64,000 nucleotides of DNA from Flabesymbios commensalis (lineage: Eukaryota > Annelida > Polychaeta > Terebellida > Flabelligeridae): positions 55,034,596 to 55,098,595 of the forward strand of contig OZ024909.1 of the NCBI GenBank assembly GCA_964017125.1, in the 5' to 3' direction. A model generated the notes under the pieces. It did not search any database and was not told where the DNA came from. It saw nothing but the letters and a program-made list of their open reading frames with translations. Both the position numbers and the translations under genes were made by a program. Position 1 is the stretch's first letter; each line of letters begins with the position of its first letter. Of this stretch, positions 23,401 through 33,795 are shown in pieces.

Positions 23401-23882
23401 TATCTTGAAAACCCCCTCGACCCCCTCGACCGACAACCCTAGATCCAAGACCCTCGACTAAGTTGAAAAAAAGTAAGTATGGCTCGTAAAAAACACTTGT
23501 CACCTTCACCAGTCATATCAGCTTAACTTGCCAGCTTCATCCAGTCACAGTATTGGTGGCACCGGTATCGCAAGCAGTGTGCCAGCGTTACATACGCTGG
23601 GCCAGCATTAAACCAACATTGGTTCAATGCTTCGTGCTGGCTGTGCTTAGCTATCAATGGGCTGGAACAATATTGGGCCCATATGTTGGGTATCGTGTCG
23701 CTCCCCTATACATGCACGAGGCGTTCAGCCAGCGTTAGGCTAGCATCGCAGACGGTGAGCCAACATTGACCTGATATTGGTTCTCAAATTTTATAATTAG
23801 ACCTATCCAAAAAAGAACAATAAAAAAAATTAAGTCGAGGGTCGTGGGTCAAGGGTCGTGGGTCGAGGGGGTTTTCGAGATA
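23401..23882. mobile_element. fold-back element with TCGACCC-rich ends
   Basis: The left end TATCTTGAAAACCCCCTCGA and a run of CCTCGACC units pair with GTCGAGGGTCGTGGG and GGGGGTTTTCGAGATA on the right. The interior (about 400 bp) includes AAGTAAGTATGGCTCG and a PAL-1b relic around 23578-23650. Its class is unknown. Confidence 0.6.
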
Positions 23883-25349
23883 AACCTAAATGTGCTATTA
23901 GGCATAATCTGATAATATACGTACAAGTTAGACGGGATGATATCGTATACTGTGGTGCAAAGTTTTGGTTTCACAGGATCATGTACAATCGATCTGCAAT
24001 ACTCCAATATACTGTGCAGTGCTTCAAACGGTTCAAATGCCTGAAGTGTGTAGGGCTTCTTATGGTACTGTGCAAAACCCTTGAAGTTATTCGATAAGAA
24101 TAAGGCATTGTCCCGACATCGGGCTTCCTCTTGTCACGATATTCTCACAATGTGCAGGAATTTGACGTGAAGATTATACCTGTTCAGCAAATCTATCTAG
24201 CTACTGCAGAGCACATGTACGATGCCACACAGTTATTTCGTCCCTGTTTGCAAACTCTCACAGACACATTTCAATTTGAAAACAATTTTCAACAAATATT
24301 ACCTTTTCGACACTTTGTGTTTGTAGAATTTCTCATAACCGTGTTAATAACTGTTCATTTTTCTAGGTTTTCTGGCTCATCTTCCTTGACGATTTGTCTT
24401 CTGAATTTTCTTTGCAAAAAATAAAAATAATTGAAAATGAGGGAATATCCCCTATCAGAATGACGTCAGTGCTGACGACTTTTGCAATTTGCCACTCTAC
24501 AAAGTTAACTTTGTCTAATCTGCTATAATATTGCAGGACATTCTGTTCATTATTTTGGCAGAAAAACCCATATCTTTCTACCATGAAATAAAAAATCACC
24601 ATTTTGAAGTAATTTAGAGCTTTCCTGAATAATTTTCATTATGAAAAAATGAGATGTCCTTGTAACTGCTGAGTACACCAGTCGATAAATATCGCTCCCA
24701 AGTATGGAGTTAGCCCTATGAAATGTATGGCATAATTTATCAATTGGCCTCACACCACCGACTAGCAGCCATTACAAGCATGAAGTGAGACAATTTTATT
24801 CTGTAAAATCGCATAATACGATGACAAACTTATAATATAATATGAATCACTTAGCTTAGGTTGGCTTAGCTTAGGTATACATACAACATGTACACACGTC
24901 TTGACATGTCTGTCTAAGGTTTATATGCGCCACTGCCTGATGTATCCAAGTGCTGTTCTTCCAAGGAAAACTGATTGTACATATTTTATCAGTTATTATG
25001 GTAGGGTAACCTTCAGCAGTACAGTAATAGTGGTCTCTCGGGTTGATGACTATAGCCTTGGATGTGATTCAGACATGCGCACTTGCAACGATTTACCCAC
25101 TTTAAGTGAATAATGGATCATATCTACCGGAGTGTTTGTAATATCGTAGAATAAAGACAAAATCGAATTAACATATTTAATATTTAAGTTGGATGTAACT
25201 ATCATGAGCTTGGCATGAAATGCTATCCTCTACAGAAATGTTTTCCTTAGCAAGGTTAAGTAATATTTTGTCTAACCAAAATAAATCTATCATGTCACAT
25301 GGTAGTTGGAGTCAGATGTAATCTACCATGATCGCCCTCTGTATAACTG

Positions 25350-25600
25350 TCATGCAGATACGCTTTCTAACGTGGTATCCAGCTTTCTAATGAGCCTTCA
25401 ACAAGCGCATATGAAGAACTGTAATTAACAGTTTTCGCATATTTTGTCTATGCTAAAAGTGTTTTTTTTTTGTTTAGATATTTTTAGTACATGTGTTTGC
25501 AAAGTGGTACAACAGCTATTAATATTACTGTTCGTCATATACGCTTGTTGACGGCTCATTCGTAAGCAGGACACCATGTTAGAAAGAGTATCACGCATGA
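25350..25600. mobile_element. unclassified MITE, copy B only
   Basis: Imperfect terminal repeats of about 40 bp: GATACGCTTTCTAACGTGGT against ACCATGTTAGAAAGAGTATC, continuing to AATGAGCC / GGCTCATT. The interior is AT-rich and non-coding. Absent from copy A at the matching place (near 20712). Confidence 0.7.
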
Positions 25601-26265
25601 CACCATGTTAGAAATTTTATATCCATGACAAGTCTACATATGGTGATTATAAAAGACGAGGATGCCTGATTTATCACTTTCCAGCCAAAATGGGGCGCTG
25701 CCCCAATGTTAGAGACACATCAAGATTCTGGAAAAACACCGAGACAGCCCTGAGCTATAGTCGATCATTGAACATTCTGAGGGCAGATTCTATCCATATC
25801 CTGGCACTGTGCCATATTATACTCCAATGGTAAAGGATAAATGTCTTAATTGATATATGGATGTACCTCGCTATTGTGAACCGAGCCTTCCAGTGTTAAA
25901 ACATATTTTGATGGGGAAAATAACAATAAGATTATCTGAAGCACAGTGAGAACTAATAATAACAAGATTTAGAAAAAAATGTAAACGCCGGTTTTATGAT
26001 TATGACGGGGGACTGTAGTTTTTATCGCAGACAAATTATTTATTTCAACCCGGCTCGGTGGCGCGCTGAAAATGTCAAATTTTACTACATGTTTACATAG
26101 AGCAGTTCTTGAAGTAAATTATTTATTCCACGCAGTGTCCGCCCGAAATTATTTATTTCAAGAACACTCCAGCCCCCTCCCCTGGAGATTGAATGCCCCC
26201 CCCCCAACCTATACCAGATACACAGACTCAATTGTGGCTTGACCTTATAATAAGCCCTTATCCTT

Positions 26266-26478
26266 ATTCAGATTTTCAACCACTTGAAGTTGCGCCTGGC
26301 TGCCGCGATCCACAACTTCAAGTGGTTGAAAATTACTCATATTTGTTTAACTTGAGACCAATCACTTGCAACTCTTGATGTTTAAACAGACATTTCGTTC
26401 TCAGTAACTGTGATTTAACCTGGTGACAAAATTAATTAAAACCGACTATAGTCGTGATTAGCAGGCAAAGGATGAAGG
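26266..26478 (-). mobile_element. TTAA-2 MITE (copy B)
   Basis: Counterpart of 21462-21677; the hairpin loop reads GCCTGGCTGCCGCGATC. Confidence 0.75.
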
Positions 26479-26531
26479 TCAAACCACAATTGCGTATGTG
26501 TATCTAATATCCTGAGAAGGAGTCTACTCAA

Positions 26532-26762
26532 TTAACCCTTTGACTTCCAGGCCGGGGTGCATGCCAGGATCCAGATATACTGGTGTAGGAGTTCTATTTT
26601 TCGTCATTTGAAGCTGGAATTGCTAACGCAATTTCCAGCTTCAAATGACGAAAAATACATAAATGTAGTATATATTTGACGAAAATTTGTGTCATTTTAT
26701 GGTTACGTTCATTGACGAATGACGACGGAAATTTCCGTCATGTATGGTAGTGAAAAGGTTAA
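26532..26762 (+). mobile_element. TTAA-5 MITE
   Basis: TTAA with CCCTTTGACTTCCAGGCC on the left and GGTAGTGAAAAGG with TTAA on the right. A perfect-looking hairpin at about 26598-26656 has stem CGTCATTTGAAGCTGGAA. It is the only copy in the window, and copy A is empty at the matching site near 21733. Confidence 0.8.
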
Positions 26763-27016
26763 TGTGCACGTGAAAGAAAAAACGTGTGTTCACAATCACG
26801 TTCAGGATCCATGGAAAAGGCTACCTACATTATTAACCAGTGGACAGCGGCTATGATCGGCCTCACCCTAAAACTGCCCTTGAATTCACATCCAAAATTG
26901 ATGAGATACGACGTAAAAGCAACGAAACAATCACTCTGGCACCTGCGTGCGCTGCTCAAAAATGCCCAGATTCATCATTCAGCTTCTTGGAAAACTCCTC
27001 CGAGCACCGCTGCAGT

Positions 27017-27080
27017 GCATAGGCAGACACCTGTAACTGCCTACGTTTCAAGTACGCAGTTACTGTTGTTTGCCATTGCA
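27017..27080. repeat. HP-3 hairpin (copy B)
   Basis: Counterpart of 21994-22058; the stem has GTAACTGCCTACG / AGTACGCAGTTAC. Confidence 0.7.
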
Positions 27081-27315
27081 TGGCAGAGCTTATCAACTCG
27101 CTGATTTCGATCACATCACGTGTTTTTATTTCTCCGGCGTGATGACTGGCTGGTACACTGCAGGATGCGCCGCTGCATCAAAAAGAAGTGACCCCACCCG
27201 GAAAAAACACGACACATAACAGGAATCAATGCAGCCAGGGACTTTAATTCCGGGATTCGACAACCGGCGATCTCTTGCCGAGACAAGCGGGAGTCGGCGC
27301 ACATCCGTGGCGTTT

Positions 27316-27623
27316 TAGTCCAGGGGTATTAGATAATGACCCGGAACAAATTCGTAACAAGCTGAAAATTGCAGCATAATGTTGTTGATACAACATAGAA
27401 AAACATATCAAACGTCCTCTAAAGCCCTCCTTTTTCACCCCTTATTACCACATTTATCGTTATTGGGCCTACCCTTTATTACCCCTTATCACCCCAATTT
27501 CGGGCACTAATACCAGGGCGATTTTAGAGTTTTCCTGAATAGCAATTATATGCTGAAATTTTCAGCTTGTTACGAATTTGTTCCAGGTCTCTATATGCTT
27601 TTTAGCCTAATACCCCTGGACTA
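27316..27623. mobile_element. TA-flanked MITE (copy B)
   Basis: Counterpart of 22293-22601, with the same TAGTCCAGGGG ends and inner GGAACAAATTCGTAAC block. Confidence 0.75.
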
Positions 27624-27642
27624 TTTGTTTTTCACTTGTGGA

Positions 27643-27953
27643 AATGAAATGAATCGGGCTTTAGGCCACCTTTGTGCACATATAGGCTAAATTGGGCCAG
27701 GAGAACCTCCTGAGGATGGTGAGATGATTGAGATGATACTGTCCTCCAGACACAGGATTCGAAATTCGCGCCCTGGCGGTCTGAGGCCGAGCACGCTACC
27801 TCTCGGTCACGGAGGCTCCCCACAATACTAGCTTTCACACGTGGATGGGGAAGAAACAATTTTGTTTCTTTCAAACCGCCGAGACCGGGAACCGAACCCC
27901 GGACTCTGGCGTGGAAGGCAGCGGTGCTAACCACTACCCTAGGGCCCCCGCCC
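27643..27953 (-). mobile_element. full-length dimeric tRNA SINE with 12-bp target duplication
   Basis: Flanked by TTCACTTGTGGA at 27631-27642 and 27954-27965; copy A has one similar site, so the borders are exact and the length is 311 bp. Read on the minus strand it has two tRNA-like units. The first is tRNA-Glu-like (A-box GGTAGTGGTTAGCACC, B-box GGTTCGGTTCCCGG). A linker GAAAGAAACAAAATTG follows. The second unit has A-box GACCGAGAGGTAGCGTGC and a B-box-like GCGAATTTCGAATCC. Then come CTCAGGAGGTTCTCC and the tail CCCGATTCATTTCATTT. Presumably transcribed by RNA polymerase III and moved by a LINE; its partner LINE is not identified. Confidence 0.88.
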
Positions 27954-28142
27954 TTCACTTGTGGAGCAGCCGGATGTGTTTATATCCATGCGACGAGTTC
28001 TCATTTCCGTCAGTTTGTGGCGGGAATGGAGACGCAGTTTACACTTTTGACGAGCGGCTCTCGTTTCCTGGTTCTAATTCCATCAGCTTCGCAATCAATC
28101 CAAATTAAGCAAGACAACCTGCTCATCATAACTTGAAACGCA

Positions 28143-28226
28143 GCTGGTCCACCACGTTGGTTCTGCGTCGGTTCTGGGTCGGCGTCGAACGACGCCGGCC
28201 CAACGCAGAGCCAATGTGGTGGGACA
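28143..28226. repeat. PAL-1-like palindrome (copy B)
   Basis: Counterpart of 22801-22873, with an extra TCTGCGTCGG in the left arm. Confidence 0.6.
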
Positions 28227-28570
28227 GTTGAGAGTCCATGCCGGAATCCCATCATGTCCTGAAGGGCTAACAACGGATATCATGATTCAATATGCCGTCA
28301 CTGCCCCCCTCGCCACGCATAACATAACACCTGACTCATTAAGCCTTGCAGGATAGGCCAAGTAGGCAAATAATCACCTAATATCTACCGAAAGAAGACA
28401 TTTGATATGTACGAATCATAGCGTATTTTTACTGTGAAATCCAATTTTCTTGATTTAGCTTATCAACGTCAAATAGAATTAACTTAGATAAACTATTATA
28501 ATTTTATTGTCTCAATAAACACACATGTTGGGACATTTTATCGTGAAATATGAATCGGCCTAAATGTGGG

Positions 28571-29049
28571 GTATCTCGAAAACCCCCTCGACCCCCTCGA
28601 CCGACAACCCTAGATCCACGACCCTCGACTAAGTTAAAAAAAAGTAAGTATGGCTCGTAAAAAACACTTGTCACCTTCACCAGTCATATCAGCATAACTT
28701 GCCAGCTTCATCCAGTCACAGCATTGGTGGCACCGGCATCGCAAGCAGTGTACCAGTGTTATATACGTTGGGCCAGCATTAAACCAACATTGGTTCAATG
28801 CTTCGTGCTGGCTGTGCTTAGCTATCAATGGGCTGGAACAATATTGGGCCCATATGTTGGGTATCGTGTCGCTCCCCTATACATGCACGAGGCGTTCAGC
28901 CAGCGTTAGGCCAGCATCGCAGACGGTGAGCCAACATTGACCTGATATTGGTTCTCAAATTTTATAATTAGACCTATCCAAAATAGAACAATAAAAAAAA
29001 TTAAGTCGAGGGTCGAGGGTCTTGGGTCAAGGGTCGTGGGTCGAGATAA
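28571..29049. mobile_element. fold-back element with TCGACCC-rich ends (copy B)
   Basis: Counterpart of 23401-23882. The left end reads GTATCTCGAAAACCCCC; the right arm has a shorter TCGAGGG run. Confidence 0.6.
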
Positions 29050-29368
29050 ACCTAAATGTGATATTAGGCATAATCAGATAATATACGTACAAGTTAGACG
29101 GAATGATATCGTATACTGTGGTGTAAAGTTTTGGTTTCACAGGATCATGTACAGTCGATCTGCAATACTCCAATATACTGTGCAGTGCTCCAAACGGTTG
29201 AAATGCCTGAAGTGTGTAGGGCTTCTAATGGTACTGTGTAAAACCCTTGAAGTTATTCGATAAGAGTAAGGCATTGTCCCGACATCGGGCTTCCTCTTGT
29301 CGCGATATTCTCACAATGTGGAGGAATTTGACGTGAATATTATACCTGCTCAACAAATCTTATGACTA

Positions 29369-29606
29369 TTAACTCTCACAACGCTGAAATATTTTTATAG
29401 AAACCATGGAGACCAAATGTGTTTTTTCAATTTTAATTCATCATGAATTCCAATAAATACTTAGTTATTTCTACTTCATATGAATGCCTATGTTATGGGT
29501 CTATGTTATGGGCTGATTTTTTCAGGGGACCGTCTTTATACGTCAGAATCTGACGTATAGGCTACAATTCTGACGTATAAAGACGGTCCCCGAGCTGAAA
29601 GAGTTC
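29369..29606 (+). mobile_element. TTAA-1 MITE
   Basis: TTAA with CTCTCACAACGCTG on the left; the right end is GAGCTGAAAGAGTTCA (TTAA decayed). The block TTATGGGTCTATG is partly duplicated. The hairpin GACCGTCTTTATACGTCAG has an interrupted loop. Confidence 0.75.
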
Positions 29607-29780
29607 AGGAAGTGATGTTCCTATTAATTGTCCAACAAGAATCACACGTTGGTCATCTTGATGTATTAGACCTCTAATTGAACGGAATCAATCGTACTTT
29701 TTTAGGCTGCACCGTTTAGCCTTGATATGAGTATTGTCCTCGACAGACAGACCCCATTCTTTGCATGCAGTCCACGTCCG

Positions 29781-29856
29781 CGATGCAAAGGCAAACAGCA
29801 GTAACTACTTACTTTTCAAGTAAGCAGTTACTGCTGTTTGCTTTTGCAGGGCAGTA
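29781..29856. repeat. HP-3 hairpin, best copy
   Basis: GCAAAGGCAAACAGCAGTAA with CTACTTACTT pairs with AAGTAAGCAGTTACTGC and TGTTTGCTTTTGC around a 3-base loop. Confidence 0.8.
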
Positions 29857-30345
29857 CACGTGTACCGCCTCTTCAGAGCAGGAAATGACCAAGCAAGGAC
29901 GTCTGAGGCTTCAACGGAGTGCTGTTTACACTGATCATTTCCTCCATCAGACGAGCCTCTTCACGAGCTGTCCCGACTGACCCCGAACGCAGCATTCATC
30001 TTAGACCATGGGCCACTAAAATGTCTGCATCGCATGCCAGGACACCGTCTCTTCTGGCATGTGCAGCCTTCTGTATTATGTAATTATACATTCTACGGCG
30101 TACAGTGGTACTGATTAATTCGGCTGGCTCACTGACCTTTTTGCACGAATGTCGCAATGTCATGTGTATTGCATATTTAATGATTATGTCGTAGCTTATT
30201 TTAAAGTTTCTAGGGATTCCATTCAGATGAACGTTTCCCTGGACACATGAATCTCTTTACAGGGGTGAGCGAAAATTGTTGACGTCGCTTTCTTCACTTT
30301 GAGGCAATATCGCAAAAAAGTAATATACTTCGCAGTGTCGAAGTA

Positions 30346-30746
30346 GGGACGTGGCGCAATGGCTAGAGCGCGGAGCTGTGCCAATTTCGCTACCTACTGC
30401 GTGAGTTCAAGGCTTGCTAGGTGCAGGATTTTCAGAGAAATATTATGTTTCTTCCCTCTTAACACTGGGACGTTGTGGTATCATTGTTGTGTCCTTGGGC
30501 AAGACACTTTACCCTCACTCAGGTGTAAATGCGTATCTAGTGGGCCAGAGATGGCGATTATTGTACGACAAGTCACTGGCGCCACATAGCTGCAGTGATG
30601 TATGCTCCCCGGGGAGTTGAAATGGCACATGAACGAACAGGTCCAATGGCCAGGGATAATATGATGTAAGGCGCCATGAGCAGCCCTAGGCTGGATATGT
30701 GTGCCATGTAAATACTCAAATTATTAAATTAAATTATTATTTATCG
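30346..30746 (+). mobile_element. tRNA-derived SINE with conserved CTTGGGCAAG core
   Basis: The head is GGGACGTGGCGCAATGGC TAGAGCG (A-box), with a weak B-box around GTGAGTTCAAGGC. TTTTCAGAGAAATATTATG follows, then the conserved core GTCCTTGGGCAAGACACTTT found in several animal SINE superfamilies. The 3' part contains GAACAGGTCCAATGGCCAGG and ends in an ATT/AAATT tail. A second copy, reversed, is at 55789. I cannot say which named central domain this is. Confidence 0.8.
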
Positions 30747-30904
30747 TAGGTAGCACTACACACTCAAGGCCTTTGAACAGATTGAGCAATGTAGGCTATA
30801 ATGTACACAACCATGGATACAACGTCAGGCCCGATCGGGATTCGAACCGAGTAGCTCAAACCATAGCCGAACCGAATAAACCATCGGGGCCGGCCATCTT
30901 TACA

Positions 30905-30975
30905 TGAACAAATAGTCGTAACTTCCTACATGAAAGGTAAGACGTTACCTGGTTACTGCTGTTTGCAATTGCACG
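30905..30975. repeat. HP-3 hairpin, degraded
   Basis: GTCGTAACTTCCTACATG, AAGGTAAGACGTTACC and TACTGCTGTTTGCAATTGC keep the HP-3 order with poor pairing. Confidence 0.5.
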
Positions 30976-30992
30976 ATAGGCCAGGACGTATG

Positions 30993-31206
30993 TACTGTAG
31001 ATCTGGTAATATTCTCGAGGTTTTAATTTTCGCGAATTCGGCGAGGAGGTCAAATTTATGAATTTAAGAATTTAAGAATCTCGCGAAATTATTGTTATAA
31101 TAGCGTTACCTATCATCGAAATTAATAATTCGCGAATTCTAAACTTCGTGAAAAGTCTCAAAATCACAAATTCTAAACACGCGAAAATCACCAGATCTAC
31201 AGTGTA
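30993..31206. mobile_element. TA-flanked MITE
   Basis: Ends TACTGTAGATCTGGT and ACCAGATCTACAGTGTA; subterminal ATTTTCGCG motifs on both sides and several internal GCGAATTC / GCGAAA words. Probably Tc1/mariner-type by its TA ends. No coding sequence. Confidence 0.7.
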
Positions 31207-31328
31207 CTGAAAGTATATTGGTGTCTCGTGTAGACATGACTGGATACCCAACACTCACGACATTTGACCCACCGTCTACGACGCTGGCCCAGAATTAAGC
31301 CAACACTGGGTCCATGTGTGAACGTATG

Positions 31329-31441
31329 CCCAGCAAACACAAAACAATTGTATACCATTTGTACAACGTCGGTCCAACGTCTTCGACGTTGGCCCAACAT
31401 TGTACAAATGTACGTTATTCAAATGTTTTGTCTTTGCTGGG
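31329..31441. repeat. PAL-1a palindrome
   Basis: CCCAGCAAACACAAAACA, core GGTCCAACGTCTTCGACGTT, right end TTTTGTCTTTGCTGGG. A degraded PAL-1b precedes it at about 31215-31320. Confidence 0.85.
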
Positions 31442-31465
31442 TGGACAGTATGTCTGCGCCGTATA

Positions 31466-31978
31466 TTGTTTTGAAGAAACAGAAATGTTTCTTCCCCATC
31501 CGGGCGGGGGCCCTAGGGTAGTGGTTAGCACCGCTGCCTTTCACGCCAGAGTCCGGGGTTCGGTTCCCGGTGTCGGCGGTTTGAAAGAAACAAAATTGTT
31601 TCTTCCCCATCCACGTGTGAAAGTTAGTATTGTGGGGAGCCTCCGTGACCGAGAGGTAGCGTGCTCGGCCTCAGACCGCCAGGGCTCGAATTTCGAATCC
31701 TGTGTCTGGAGGACAGTGTCATCTCAATCATCTCACCATCCTCAGGAGGTTCTCCTGGCCCAGTTTAGCCTATATGTGCACAAAGGTGGCCTAAAGCCCG
31801 ATTCATTTCATTTCTTCCCCATCCACTCGTAAAACGAGTATTGTGGGGAGCGTCAGTGTCCGAATCTTGTGTCTGGAGGGAAGTGTAATCTCACTCATCT
31901 CATCATCCTCAGGAGGTTCTCCCGCCCCAATTTAGCCGGTATGTGCACAAAAGTGACCTGAAGCCCGATTCATTTCAT
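31466..31978 (+). mobile_element. older dimeric SINE, interrupted by a younger copy
   Basis: The left piece (31466-31500) keeps the linker GAAGAAACAGAAATG and TTTCTTCCCCATC. The right piece (31814-31978) resumes with TTCTTCCCCATCCACTCG, then GTATTGTGGGGAGCG and CTCAGGAGGTTCTCC, and ends AAGCCCGATTCATTTCATTT. The first tRNA head and most of the second unit's A-box region are missing. Confidence 0.75.
31502..31814 (+). mobile_element. dimeric tRNA SINE nested in an older copy
   Basis: Begins GGGCGGGGGCCCTAGGG. The first unit has TAGTGGTTAGCACC, an anticodon-loop-like CTTTCAC (TTC, Glu) and GGTTCGGTTCCCGG; the second tRNA-like unit and tail are as at 27643. Flanked by TTTCTTCCCCATC on both sides, which is the older SINE's own sequence. 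Confidence 0.85.
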
Positions 31979-32233
31979 TTTTGTCGCATATTGTTGCGAT
32001 GCTCTATTGTAATAACCGCTCACTGTTTTAAAATGATCAATTAAAATCTAGAAAGGTAGCGCTGACCACACCATCACACCAGAGTCTCTGCCCGTGATAG
32101 CTCGATTAATATTTAACGGTCCTTAAATTTAATGTGATGTATGGTAGCCTTCAACAAGAAAGGTCTCACGTCATACATGTATCTGATCACAGTAATTATA
32201 TTATACATCATTTCTCTATTTGTGGTCCAACCG

Positions 32234-32453
32234 TAATCCTTACATAATCTGACGTCTGTAGACGTCAGATTCTGACGTCTAAAGTCGATCCCGCACTGTA
32301 AGGGTAAACATATTTATAATGGTCCTAGACCCATGACATATAGGTATTCAAATGAAGCGGAAAGAGCTGACTATATATAATGATTTCAAATTGAAAAAAG
32401 CCCTCTGGTCCCCATGTTTTTTACAAAAATAAGTCAGCGCTTTAAGGGCTAAA
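32234..32453 (-). mobile_element. TTAA-1 MITE
   Basis: Reversed: TCTGACGTCTGTAGACG hairpin remnant, GTCGATCCCGCACTGTAAGG, CCTAGACCCATGACATA and the end CAGCGCTTTAAGGGC. One hairpin arm is truncated at the left end. Confidence 0.7.
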
Positions 32454-32710
32454 GGGACATAGGGACATCGCGCCAGACATGATGCTTTCCCGATCAATCA
32501 CGATTACCTTAAGCTTATTTGCTTTCTGGCCACCTTCGTTTTATTGACACGAAAATTGGCGATCCCCAGCTCTAAATCAAAACATCAAAAGCCAACCACA
32601 CTGACGGATATGAAATAGGATTAATATAATAATATATATAATGTCAGTGATATAAATAGGTAACATGTATGGACGTGGTCCCAAAAGCCGCAAAAGTGCG
32701 AAGTTACACA

Positions 32711-33058
32711 AATTTAATTTTTTACTCACTTGAAGTTGTGTCTCGCTACCGCGACCCACAACTTCAAGTGGGTAAAAATTACTCAAAATGTTGGTGTTGA
32801 AATACATCACATTCCCAATCACAGTGATTTATTCTGATAATAAAATAGATTAAAAGCGCGTGTGTGTGTCTGTAGACGTCAGATTCTGTCGTATAAAGAC
32901 GGTCTCCGCACTGAATTAAATACAATATGTATAATGGCCGTAGACCCATAACATAGTATTCAAACGAAGCGGAAAGAGCTAACTAAGACATTTAGGATGA
33001 TTTCCAATAATGAAAAAAACATTTGGTTTCAAAAATTTTTCAGCGTTGTAAGGGTTAA
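32711..33058 (-). mobile_element. chimeric MITE, TTAA-2 joined to TTAA-1
   Basis: The left part is TTAA-2: hairpin CTCACTTGAAGTTGTGTC / CCACAACTTCAAGTGGG and CAATCACAGTGATTTATTC. At about 32868 it switches to reversed TTAA-1 (CTGTAGACGTCAGATTCTG, GTAGACCCATAACATAG) and ends CAGCGTTGTAAGGG with TTAA. The left TTAA end is not preserved, so it is less certain than at 8510. Confidence 0.65.
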
Positions 33059-33795
33059 GCTCTTGAGAGTGGAACATTTCAAAGACACCTGTTAATATTC
33101 TGAGCTGTCAGCTTATCATGTCAAATTATAGTGGCCGTCACAATACCTAATAGCGTTTTGTTCTCCCTATTGCCGAGTCAATTCTCAATCATTTTTTATG
33201 AAATGCTGCTATACTATTTTCGTTATAAAAAGTGTACATGTGTTTCAAAGTTAGTCTCTAAAATATACAGTAAATTGCTGAGTACGACATCCCTCTATAA
33301 ACCTATTAATTTGATTAAGTAACATTATGTTTTTAACCCTGAATTACAATAATATATATGTCAAATGGTCTAACTTTTGAAATACCGACAGTTCTGCAAT
33401 AAAATGCAATGAAGCTGGCAGAGGGTTAGAAATTAATGCTTGTGAAATTTCATAAAAACTAGCTGAGAATCAAATGAGTGATCGAAAAACATGCGAAAAT
33501 CATGCGATACTAGTTTATTTAATATGTGAAGGCGATTACAAAAAACACTCTAAATCAATATAAAACATCACGCTTTGTGTTCGAGTTCCATTAGTGTTTG
33601 GGACTCTCTTTTGGGCTCTCTTTTCGTGCGTGATCTCTATAATCGCTGCATGCGACATTAAAAGAGTTTGTACTGACTGACTGGACCAAAAAAGTAGAAA
33701 AATTAACCATTAGAGCACGAACCGTCACTATAGTCGTGTATCATTAGCTCTGTCATCGCGAATCAAACTATACGCATAACGCATAGATACCAAAC
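33059..33795. other. no gene recognised
   Basis: AT-rich unique sequence. A 63-codon frame at 33131 has no supporting feature. Confidence 0.5.

Larger units (their letters stand above)
19574..24208. repeat. older tandem duplication, copy A
   Basis: It starts GAGCACATGTACGACGCC and matches copy B (24209-29360) along its whole length, with frequent substitutions and indels. No protein is recognisable. Compared with B it has an extra 129-bp internal repeat and about 130 bp near 23160-23380 that B lacks. It lacks the three insertions seen in B. Confidence 0.9.
24209..29360. repeat. older tandem duplication, copy B
   Basis: Begins GAGCACATGTACGATGCC directly after copy A. Copy-specific insertions are a MITE at 25350-25600, TTAA-5 at 26532-26762 and a SINE at 27643-27953. 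Its end CTGCTCAACAAATCT matches the end of copy A at 24180-24194. Confidence 0.9.

Noticed and set aside
31502-31580. A true tRNA-Glu gene
   Set aside because: The A and B boxes and loop are Glu-like, but the acceptor stem does not pair and the unit is the head of a 313-bp SINE with a target duplication.
31314-31832. 172-codon frame spanning palindrome and SINE
   Set aside because: It is entirely PAL-1 and SINE sequence; such repeats often give false protein predictions.
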